A stretch of DNA of 64,000 nucleotides from Schaalia suimastitidis DSM 15538 (GTDB lineage Bacteria; Actinomycetota; Actinomycetes; Actinomycetales; Actinomycetaceae). The notes beneath the pieces are model-generated. The model did not search any database. It had not been told where the DNA came from and saw nothing but the letters and a program-made list of their open reading frames with translations. This document shows, piece after piece, positions 35,337-44,219 of this stretch; positions within the stretch are counted from its first letter, which is position 1, and the number at the start of each line of letters is the position of its first letter. The DNA is taken from contig NZ_AUBF01000013.1 in NCBI RefSeq assembly GCF_000429105.1, forward strand, positions 1 through 64,000, read 5' to 3'. The translations under genes were made by a program, and so were the position numbers.

Positions 35337-38300
35337 TCACTGGTGCGGCTTGTGGTCGCGACGTCGTGAGGGAGCGAGGAATAATCCTGCAGCAGCGGCG
35401 AACAGTAGTGCCGCCGTGAGGATGTAGAGGATGACACCACTGCCGCCTGTGAGAGGAAGTGCACCGACTTCCACGTCTTTCACAGTGATGGTGTCCTCAG
35501 TTGCACCGCCTTTAGAAACGGTGATCATATCGACGCCAAGTTGTGTATCGTTCAGCGTGATTGTGTCGACTGTGAGGTGGAACTTCACGGCACGTGGCAT
35601 GAGTTGATGTCCCAGAGGTGCGCGCGTTTCAACGAGCCAATAGTCCCTGTTGATGTCAAGGGCAACGGTGGTGAAACGGGAACCGTCCGCTGGGTCAACG
35701 ACAACGCCGTTTGCGATAGGTTGAGCACCCGCAATCGTCGGATCGGAGGGGTAGATATCGAAGGTGGCGCCTTCAAGGAATCCTTGGCTACCCGTTTTGC
35801 GGATTGTCAGCGGGCGTTTACCTGAGTCCGGGGAGACTGGCCCACAGGCCGTGTTATTTGCTGAACCATCGTGGTCCTTAGCGGCATCCACGGTGATGGC
35901 GTTGAATAGGCCTCGACCATTCTGGTAAGAACCATCTTCCTGAGTTGCACATGACAGAAGGTCTTCTGAATAGTGTGCCGCTGAAGGGTCAAGTGTTGTG
36001 CGAATACGCAGGAAGAAGACGTGCGTTTCTGCTGGCGCAACTACGGTTCCATTGGTAATGGTGTAGCCGTTGGGCAAGATCGCCACGATACTGGCGTCCC
36101 TTTCCAATGCGTCTTCGGTGGTGGCGACACGCACCTGGTCAACGCTCAGACCGGTAGCAAAGTCAGGCATGTCAGTGATGACGCCCGTATTTTGCGCAAT
36201 TTCACCTTCATTTGTGACGGTGATCCGGTAGTTCGCGTTGAAGGTAGGCTTACCTGGCGCAGCATCCGAACTCACGAATTCTTTTTGTATTTTCAAGCGC
36301 GGAGTGAGTTCCTGGCACGCGGTGTTATTGCTATCGCCGTCAGTGTCACCCACCATAGATGCGGTATTGAGAACACCGGCAGAGTAAGTCCCTTGAGGTG
36401 TCCGTTGACACATGTAGGCGGTCTCATCGAAGTTCGCATGCGCACTGTTGATAGTGAAGGACATGCTTACCGTAAAGACTCGTGTGCCGCCACCGGTAAT
36501 GGTCCCGTCAGTCTGTTGCTGTCCGCCCGCAAGCGCTTCACCCGTGCCTGCACGTGCCAGCACCAGTGGCCTGTCAAGTTTTCCACCAGTAATGGTGGGA
36601 ATGAGAGCGTCGGTGACTTCCTGTCCTTTTTCCATCACCTTAATTCCGGTTAGTGATGCACTCTCCGGCAGGCTTGGAATATCGGTAACGTCAGCAATAA
36701 TTGGACTTGTGGCGCGCGAAGTATTTTGTACGGTCACAAGGTACGTAGCGGTATATGTTTCGCCTTGACGAGACACATCCACCTTGTCTTTTTTCACTGA
36801 GAACTTCGGGTTAATGGGGACATTTCCACAGTCGCGAGCCTCGTGTGTTACTCCACTAGAGGTGACAGCTGCCTGATTGTGGACGGCTGTCCCATCCTGC
36901 GCTGCCTGTGCACCACAGGCATCATCGGCTACGCCTGGCACACCGGTATCGGGGGCACTCACGTTGAGAATCACCGTATAGGTGTGAATGCCTGTGCCAG
37001 AGCCAGTATTTGCTGGTAGCACAATGTCACGTGCCACCTCAATAGGTGAGCCACTAGTTGGCGTTGTAATAGTTGTCGTTTGTCCTCCGTGCGGGGTGAC
37101 TGACACAGAGTTCAATGTCGTTCCTGCGGGAACGGTAGGCGTGTCTGTCAGCGTATAGGTCAATGGCGCAACCGCCGACGGGTTGGAGACCGTGAGGAGG
37201 TACTCCATATCCCAGGTTTCTCCTGTCCATGCACCGTTGGCATCCAGGTGTTTCCTTGTGTCAATAAACTCTTTGTTGACACCAGCGTGGGGAACAATAT
37301 CGTTGATGACGTTAACGGAGACACCGGTACTGTCGGCAGGCAGCGTGAAGGTCGCGGTGCCTGTATGCAGCGTGGGCGCTGTTGTTCCGTTAACGGTGTA
37401 CGACACGGGGTTGGTCCACGTGTAGGAGCCGTTCGCGGGGACAGTCAGATCACTGTCATTGCGCCCGCTTTCGCTGAGTGTGCATGTCGCACCGGTGGGC
37501 ACTCCGCTAATATGCGTCGGCGTTGCACCGTCAGTGACACTAATCGTGCCGTTGTAGGTGTCCACACCAGCGGTGCAGGAGTAATCCACTGCGTAGGTCC
37601 GTTTACTCGTGCCGTCGGTAGCACCAGTAATCGTTTTACTTGCAGTGAAATGGGTGGCAATACGACGATCAGCACTGTTCGTCACTGATGCCGTTGAAGT
37701 ACGATCCTTGTCGATTTCTGCCGCCTGCACCACGGTGCCGTAATTCGCATCCTGCTGAGGATCAACCCAGATGTAAGAGACGTCATTAGACACAGGTGAT
37801 GTCGGGCGCGTATTTTCCACGACGGTACATGTGGAGCCGACAAGGATTTGTTGGTAATTTGAGCCTGCCTCTGAAGTCATTTCAGCAGTGCCCGCTCCGT
37901 TAATGCGCCAGCTTCCGTGATTGACAGTGCTATCTTCGGCGGTGCAGGACCAGGTTCCTCCATACGTATTGGTAGATGCCGCTGCCACACCGTCAAGGCC
38001 TTCAACATATTTCATAATGTTCAGCGCACCGTAGATACGTGTTGTTGCGTTGGTGACTTTCACGGTTGGCGTTGCGTTCTGCGTGGTACTTACCACGCGT
38101 GCCGTATTTTCTACGAATGTGGTGCCATCGGTTGCCGAGGCATAAGCGGGCGATAGCCATTCATAGGATTTGTCCGTCAGCAAGTCACGTGTCAGTGTGT
38201 CCTCAGTGACGGTACAGGTGGCCCCTGCCAAGAGGGTGGAACCGCGGTCGTCACCATGGCTAACCGTGACGCGTCCACCGGTTGCGGGTAGTGTCCAGCG

Positions 38301-41300
38301 TCCGCCGACCTTACTACCATCTGCTTGGGTGCAACTCCATGCACCATTCACTTCGGCGTTATTGACGAGCGCACCACTTAGCCCGCTGTATTCCTTGATG
38401 ATTGTCAGAGGCTGCTCAACACGCTCGACATCGTTGGTCACAGTAATCGTGTTGGCAACACCGTTCACGATGGTGACATCAGAACTCACCTGCGGAGATT
38501 TCCATCGATAGGAGATATCACGCAGCTGTAGTTGCGTAGGCACATTTTCAGTGGCCGAACAGATACTTCCAACTGGCACACCTTGTGCAGGTAGTCCGCT
38601 GACCGTTGCTTGGCCTTGACCATTGATGCTCCACGTGCCGTTCCAGCTACCCGTCGTACCTTGTTGGTCGTCATAGCGACAAGTCACGGCACCGGCAAAA
38701 GCGTCGTTGATGACGATGCTCGGATCTTGCGCAAGCATTTGCCCGTAGACCTTGTTCACCGTCACCTGCGCGTTTACACGGGCGATCGTGTTGGTTGCCG
38801 TTATCTCAACGTTCTTACCTTTTTCAATTACGACTGTCTCGGGAGCAATGCGGGTGCTGCTCCAGGTGTAGGACTGGTCTTTCAGTTGGTCGTGTGTTGG
38901 CGTTGTTTCGGAGAAACGGCATTGCCATCCTGCGGGGATTGCTTTGTCGAAGGCCACACCCTTTTGGCCGGCAGTGACTGTTGCTGTGGCAGTCAGGTCA
39001 CCTGTCACTCCGGGTGCCGTACAGGTCGCATTCAAGGTGAAGGTGCGCGCCGAGGCATCATCCTTCAGACCATTGTTTTCACCAGCAATGATCTTGGCTC
39101 CACTGAGGGTCCCTTCGTCGCGCACAACGGTGTTGGTGACCGTCATTACGCCACTTCCATCAGGCAGGACAGTGGCCTTTTCCACTGTCGGGCTGCCCCA
39201 TGAATAGGAGGGATCAACATCGGGGGCATTCGAGGCATTGAGGTTTTCTGTGGGGGTGCATTCTGAATCGACATAGGGGGCGAGACCGCCGTCGTAGGCG
39301 ATTGTGGCCCTGCCTGATCCAGCCGCTACAGACCATGTACCTGTCACATCTGCGTCGCCTGCGTGAGTGCAGGTGAATGTACCGCTGTAGGGGTTGTCGA
39401 CACCAAAAGTGGTGGCCAGTTCACCTGAAAGGTTCTTAGTCAGGCCTATATCGGCACGTACGCGGGTAATTTTATTGGTGATAGTCAGAGTTCCCGAGGG
39501 GCGCTCACCTTCGGTTGTCACCGTGACAGGCGTCGAATATTCGGGCATTCCCCATACGTAAGAACCGTCGGTTAGACCGGTGGTGACAGTACCTTCCGTA
39601 ACCGAGCATTGACGTCCTAGTGGAATACCTGTGAGGACTGCTGACTCGCCGTCTGCAAGCATGACGTCCTTACGTAGGTCACCACAGGTAAGCGTGATGG
39701 GAAAGATCTTGTTGCTACCTCCAGTAAAGCCATTGGCTTTGTTGTCGGCAGCAACGACCTTAGTCACTGTCACCGCTCCGTACCGCATAGTGTTTTTGTT
39801 AGTTGCCGTGACTGCTACACCAGGGTTTTGACCACCGGGCATATCGAAGGTGACAGCGTTTACATTACGCGTGGTCGTGGCATTTCCTTGAGATGGGACG
39901 GTATTCCACGTTGTTTCAGCACTATTCCACCGGTAGGGGTCTATTGGTGTGGGCAGTGCATCAGTCACTTCAGCAATGGTGCATGTAGCACCTTCAGGAA
40001 TACCGGTGATCGTTTGGGCTGATTGTCCTGCTTGAGTGGTAACACGTCCAGTGATGGTTGTGCCACTCTTGGGCGTACAGGTGTAGGTGAATGTAAAGGC
40101 GGTGTCGGCAAATCCAATGCCTGCGGCGGCGCCATCCACCTGTTTGGTAATTGTGATACCACCTGTGGTGCGGCTAACCGTATTGCCAATCATTACGTCA
40201 GCATTGGGGGATGCCGTCGCAGCAACCCCGTTACCTGCGCCTTTAACACTGAAAATATAGGACGGGTCTACATCATTGGGGCGACCAGGATCACCCTCAG
40301 TTGCGCTACAGGCCGAGCCAAAGAGGATCTTGTCGGTAGGTCCTTCAAGACGTGCTTGACCATTGCCGCTGACTCGCCATGTGCCTGTCACATCGGCATC
40401 GCCCGCGTGCTGGCAGATCCACGTGCCCGTATAGGTGTTGTCGGCTCCTTGCCCGTCAAGGTCAGTAAGGTCTTTCGTGATGGTGAGCGAGCCATAAACG
40501 CGTTTCCAGGTATTCGTGACGGTCACAGCGCGAATGTCGGCACCAGGAACAGTTACCTGTTGCTCATTCGGCTGCCCATCCCATGCGTATGAACCGTCTT
40601 TGAGGTGCTCTGAACCACTTGGGGCCGCTTCAGAAACAGTGCAGGCGGCACCTGCGGGAAGATAGGAGGTTGTTCCCACTTGCCCTGCAGCAAGATTAAA
40701 TACCTGAGAATAAGGGGCGGTTCCACCTTGGGCATTGCGATCACAGGTGACGGTAATGGGGAAGGTGGTGCCTTGATTGACGGGGGTTGTATCGGGCATC
40801 ACTGATTTGGTGACGGATATTTTGCCCCAGGCAGCGACGGTCTTGTTAGTGACGGTCACTGTCTTGCCACCATTGGCGGCATTGACGCGTGTGGGGTCAC
40901 CTGCAGCGTCTAATCCCGTGTATGTCTCTGTCTTCCAGTCATAGGCTGCATCCAGAAGAGTTTCATTTTTGGCACTCGCCTGTTCAACAACTCTGCACAG
41001 TGAATTGCGTGGGACTTGTACCGTTTGCGTTTGACCGTTCGCGACTTGAAGGGTACCGCGCACGCCCGTTGAACATTCGTAATCAATGGCGAAGGGGGTA
41101 GAGCCACCCATGAAACCTGCGCCCTCAATATTTTTAGCAACCGTGAGGTCAACGAAGACACGCCTGTAAGTATTGGTGACCGTCGTGTCCTTCACCCGGT
41201 CTTTGACGACTGTAACTGTTTGTGGGCTGAAGGCCCCCGGCCCGGTCCATTCATAAGAAGTGTCGACAAAGTCCGCGGCTTGGGTAACAGGTGCAGTCTC

Positions 41301-43640
41301 CGTGAATGAACATACGGCGCCTGCTGGGAGGTTAGGGATTTGCACGCCTGTCGCATTGGCGGGAACAGACACGGTACCGGTGACTGTTTGAGGTGAATTG
41401 GGAACTCGGCAGCTATAGGCAACGTCGAAGCTGCGCGTCATTCCGCCGGTGTATCCATTCTCAGCCCCACTTTCGGGCTGAATCTGCTTTTTCACTACTA
41501 CCGTACCGGTGTCTTGCGTCACAGTGTTCGTCAGTCTGACCTGTGCGGCGGTGGGGCCTACCGGTACACGTGGTGCGCTGCGGTCAAAGGACCCAACCCA
41601 ACGATAGGAGGAATCTTTTAGACCGCCTGTAGGTTGGTGCTCAGCTAAGTGGCAGTCACTACCTGCGGGAAGACCCGAAATGGTCGTGCTTGAACCAGCC
41701 CTCACACTCCAATTGCCTCTGAACGCTTTGTTGTTCACGACACCGCAGTCGTAGGTTCCGGTGAATTCTTTCTGCGTGTCTGTCACGGCTTGGAAAGGGT
41801 CTACCACCTGTTTGGTGATAGTGATCGCACCTGTCTGGAAGGTATTGGTCACGGTACACACAACATCAGCTTTATCTGTGAGTGTGACCGACCCATTGGT
41901 CACTGGGACTTGTACATTATTTGCCGCCCGGTTCACGCAGCGCCATGATCCTGTCTGTGTAAAGCCAGTCACACCTGGTGCGACGGTTTCCTGTAAGGAA
42001 TAGGTCCCAGCTGGCACAGTTACTCCCGTAACCGCGGTCGCGCCTGAGATGCCTGAGATAGTTTTCTTTGGCGAGGTTGCCGAGAGCGTCCAGTTACCAG
42101 TCCCGACCGCATTTTCTAAGGGACCACCTTGTACGACCTTGACAAGTGTGAGTTTCGCATCGGGCAGATATTCGTTGACGTAAGTACAGGTCACGCGAAC
42201 AGCGTCAGCGAATGTCTCTGGTTCAACACCCGACACAGTGATGGTTGCGCCAGATGTTGAGATACCCGAGACTGCTTGTCCGCGTCCATCAACACATTTG
42301 AGTTCTTTCAGGCGCCACTTCGGGTCATTGACAGAGGTTTCAGTAATACTGAAGCGCGACAATGGGGTGAGAACATCCTCGGTTCTTGATGCTTGGGTTG
42401 TCGCTGTGGGACGAAGAGTGAAATCGTCCTCCCATTCTTCGACACCTGCGGGCGAATTTGCAGTCGTATTGAAGGCAAAATTCGGTATTGTTGTCCCCGC
42501 TTCTGCACCTTCAACCTTCTTCACAATTGTGAGTGGACGCACCTGCTCTAGTGTGGCGTAGAGACAGCCCGTGCTCACTCGCCGTTCAACGGTTGTGAAG
42601 GTAATTTGTCCCCCCTGTACGCCGGAGGTGCCGGACGACAGAGTCGTCGGACATGTATTTGATGTATGTCTGAAGTCATTAAGCACAAGCCTGTAATCGA
42701 CACCGTCAACTGTGACTTTTCGGTTCGCCACTACCTTCGTCATCTTTAGTTGATCGTCACAACCTGGGAAAGCACATGGACGGTTATCTGTCTCGTTAAA
42801 GAGCCACGGAAAGTCGATTTGTTGTCCGAGAAATTTTACAGACAGTGCCCCTGAGTACAGCTGCCCGTAGTCACTGATATAGACGGCGACGTTATAGTGT
42901 TTGAGCGTTCCCAAAAGGAATGGCTGTCCAACTTTTACGCTATTGACGGCGCTTGGTTTGAAACCGAAACCACTCTGTTTTTCTCGCAGGTTCTGCGGAT
43001 TACTCGGATTAATCTCCGAGCAATACGGTGCTCGCATATACCCATCGCTAGCAGGGGCATTTGGGTCATAAACGATTTTGGCGCTTGTTCGCCCGTGGGC
43101 CGTGATCGCTTCACTTGTCGAATCAACCCACGTACCAACTGTTTCACCCGTTGCCGTTTGTTGGACACGGACCCACCATGCTCGCTCAGTTCCATAGGCA
43201 CTGTTCCAACGCCCCGTTGACATGCTAACGGGTTGCACGGTTTGGGTAGTTGGGATCCTATAGCCATCGGCATCCATCCAATACCCCCGTTGTCCAGAGG
43301 CATATGCGTCACCACGGACCAGCGTGGATGTTTCCGGAATGGTATTACCGTATTCATCCACCCACGTATTCGATGAAAGCTGAGCGTAGGGACTGTATTG
43401 GATGCACTCCTCACCTTTGGCCCACGCAGTGAGAGTCTTCGGTTGATAAGTAGTCTTATCTAGCACTCGATGGTCGGAAACCTTGGCTTCTACCTTGCCA
43501 AGGTTGACGACAACATTACTCGCATGCGCATTAGAAGGTGAGGGCAGGATAAAAAACAGTCCTGCTACCAAGGTCGCAACTAAGACCGCGGCGACAAATA
43601 TGCGCATTCGCCATGCCATTGTCATGACATCGCCCATCAT
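35337..43640 (-). CDS. Giant pilus tip/adhesin protein with about 15 DUF5979-like repeats
   Basis: A 2767-residue secreted protein, probably the minor or tip pilin. A signal segment lies at residues 1-40. A unique N-terminal region of about 325 residues has several Cys (CIQYSPYA, APYCSEIN, CAFPGCDD). From about 367 to 2110 I count 15 repeats of about 115 residues, each opening with a (I/V)TK-type strand and ending near VTNT, as DUF5979 domains do. Three DUF11-like domains follow (about 2118-2590). The end is a SpaA/CnaB domain with the E-box-like LVETRAPLGHQLMP, and LPLTG with a membrane segment. Lys and Asn at domain ends suggest intramolecular isopeptide bonds. The ligand is unknown. Confidence 0.9.
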   Translation of the reverse strand: MMGDVMTMAWRMRIFVAAVLVATLVAGLFFILPSPSNAHASNVVVNLGKVEAKVSDHRVLDKTTYQPKTLTAWAKGEECIQYSPYAQLSSNTWVDEYGNTIPETSTLVRGDAYASGQRGYWMDADGYRIPTTQTVQPVSMSTGRWNSAYGTERAWWVRVQQTATGETVGTWVDSTSEAITAHGRTSAKIVYDPNAPASDGYMRAPYCSEINPSNPQNLREKQSGFGFKPSAVNSVKVGQPFLLGTLKHYNVAVYISDYGQLYSGALSVKFLGQQIDFPWLFNETDNRPCAFPGCDDQLKMTKVVANRKVTVDGVDYRLVLNDFRHTSNTCPTTLSSGTSGVQGGQITFTTVERRVSTGCLYATLEQVRPLTIVKKVEGAEAGTTIPNFAFNTTANSPAGVEEWEDDFTLRPTATTQASRTEDVLTPLSRFSITETSVNDPKWRLKELKCVDGRGQAVSGISTSGATITVSGVEPETFADAVRVTCTYVNEYLPDAKLTLVKVVQGGPLENAVGTGNWTLSATSPKKTISGISGATAVTGVTVPAGTYSLQETVAPGVTGFTQTGSWRCVNRAANNVQVPVTNGSVTLTDKADVVCTVTNTFQTGAITITKQVVDPFQAVTDTQKEFTGTYDCGVVNNKAFRGNWSVRAGSSTTISGLPAGSDCHLAEHQPTGGLKDSSYRWVGSFDRSAPRVPVGPTAAQVRLTNTVTQDTGTVVVKKQIQPESGAENGYTGGMTRSFDVAYSCRVPNSPQTVTGTVSVPANATGVQIPNLPAGAVCSFTETAPVTQAADFVDTSYEWTGPGAFSPQTVTVVKDRVKDTTVTNTYRRVFVDLTVAKNIEGAGFMGGSTPFAIDYECSTGVRGTLQVANGQTQTVQVPRNSLCRVVEQASAKNETLLDAAYDWKTETYTGLDAAGDPTRVNAANGGKTVTVTNKTVAAWGKISVTKSVMPDTTPVNQGTTFPITVTCDRNAQGGTAPYSQVFNLAAGQVGTTSYLPAGAACTVSEAAPSGSEHLKDGSYAWDGQPNEQQVTVPGADIRAVTVTNTWKRVYGSLTITKDLTDLDGQGADNTYTGTWICQHAGDADVTGTWRVSGNGQARLEGPTDKILFGSACSATEGDPGRPNDVDPSYIFSVKGAGNGVAATASPNADVMIGNTVSRTTGGITITKQVDGAAAGIGFADTAFTFTYTCTPKSGTTITGRVTTQAGQSAQTITGIPEGATCTIAEVTDALPTPIDPYRWNSAETTWNTVPSQGNATTTRNVNAVTFDMPGGQNPGVAVTATNKNTMRYGAVTVTKVVAADNKANGFTGGSNKIFPITLTCGDLRKDVMLADGESAVLTGIPLGRQCSVTEGTVTTGLTDGSYVWGMPEYSTPVTVTTEGERPSGTLTITNKITRVRADIGLTKNLSGELATTFGVDNPYSGTFTCTHAGDADVTGTWSVAAGSGRATIAYDGGLAPYVDSECTPTENLNASNAPDVDPSYSWGSPTVEKATVLPDGSGVMTVTNTVVRDEGTLSGAKIIAGENNGLKDDASARTFTLNATCTAPGVTGDLTATATVTAGQKGVAFDKAIPAGWQCRFSETTPTHDQLKDQSYTWSSTRIAPETVVIEKGKNVEITATNTIARVNAQVTVNKVYGQMLAQDPSIVINDAFAGAVTCRYDDQQGTTGSWNGTWSINGQGQATVSGLPAQGVPVGSICSATENVPTQLQLRDISYRWKSPQVSSDVTIVNGVANTITVTNDVERVEQPLTIIKEYSGLSGALVNNAEVNGAWSCTQADGSKVGGRWTLPATGGRVTVSHGDDRGSTLLAGATCTVTEDTLTRDLLTDKSYEWLSPAYASATDGTTFVENTARVVSTTQNATPTVKVTNATTRIYGALNIMKYVEGLDGVAAASTNTYGGTWSCTAEDSTVNHGSWRINGAGTAEMTSEAGSNYQQILVGSTCTVVENTRPTSPVSNDVSYIWVDPQQDANYGTVVQAAEIDKDRTSTASVTNSADRRIATHFTASKTITGATDGTSKRTYAVDYSCTAGVDTYNGTISVTDGATPTHISGVPTGATCTLSESGRNDSDLTVPANGSYTWTNPVSYTVNGTTAPTLHTGTATFTLPADSTGVSVNVINDIVPHAGVNKEFIDTRKHLDANGAWTGETWDMEYLLTVSNPSAVAPLTYTLTDTPTVPAGTTLNSVSVTPHGGQTTTITTPTSGSPIEVARDIVLPANTGSGTGIHTYTVILNVSAPDTGVPGVADDACGAQAAQDGTAVHNQAAVTSSGVTHEARDCGNVPINPKFSVKKDKVDVSRQGETYTATYLVTVQNTSRATSPIIADVTDIPSLPESASLTGIKVMEKGQEVTDALIPTITGGKLDRPLVLARAGTGEALAGGQQQTDGTITGGGTRVFTVSMSFTINSAHANFDETAYMCQRTPQGTYSAGVLNTASMVGDTDGDSNNTACQELTPRLKIQKEFVSSDAAPGKPTFNANYRITVTNEGEIAQNTGVITDMPDFATGLSVDQVRVATTEDALERDASIVAILPNGYTITNGTVVAPAETHVFFLRIRTTLDPSAAHYSEDLLSCATQEDGSYQNGRGLFNAITVDAAKDHDGSANNTACGPVSPDSGKRPLTIRKTGSQGFLEGATFDIYPSDPTIAGAQPIANGVVVDPADGSRFTTVALDINRDYWLVETRAPLGHQLMPRAVKFHLTVDTITLNDTQLGVDMITVSKGGATEDTITVKDVEVGALPLTGGSGVILYILTAALLFAAAAGLFLAPSRRRDHKPHQ

Positions 43641-44219
43641 TCCATGTTCCCTTATGCCTACTGCTCATCGCTGAGTGAGAGTCATGCCACGGAAAGGCAG
43701 CACATGCATCACCCAGGATCAAAACTTATAATTTGGTAAGACGATTTACCTATCGGTAATTAATCGCCCTACCAAATTCAGTGGACTCTCACCACTGCCT
43801 CATACTTAGGAAATGCTATAGAGCAGTTTCAGTCTGCGCAATGCGTTAAATAATGATAGAGCGCACACTTTTTCAAAAAGCCTTACCGCATCACCCTCAG
43901 TGCATATTTTTACCATTCGTCAATATAATGCTACTTGTTACGTTTTATTGTCTCACTATTTTCCACGGGTTCACCTTGAAAAGGCACTGAGTAACGTAAA
44001 CTATTCCCTTCTTCCGCTCCTCTGGAAGAAAAAGGCTTCCCCTTTAAATAGGACACAGCGGCCAAGGATATCCCTTTTGACAAGCAACTATAGTCAAGCT
44101 TCACACCAAAACACACCACAATAACTGCGGAACAACGGCCTGCGAATCAGGCGCCTACCAGATGGAATTAGTTCAAAATATTCATAATATCTGCAGGTGG
44201 TGCTACATTTCGCTGAGGT
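43641..44219 (-). promoter_or_regulatory. AT-rich upstream region of the pilus operon with nested inverted repeats
   Basis: 579 bases with no convincing gene. An outer inverted repeat, AATTTGGTA at 43730-43738 and TACCAAATT at 43770-43778, encloses TTACC-TATC-GGTAA at 43746-43759. A third, CAGTGG...CCACTG, lies at 43779-43797. On the minus strand TTGAAA (43876-43871) and TATTTA (43852-43847) are 18 bases apart, a fair promoter. A transcript from it would have a leader of about 200 bases containing all three repeats before the adhesin start. They could be operators or RNA hairpins controlling pilus expression. No regulator gene is beside them. Confidence 0.45.

Noticed and set aside
43900-44124. 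74-codon plus-strand frame in the pilus upstream region
   Set aside because: No ribosome binding site, no family resemblance and a composition typical of AT-rich non-coding DNA.
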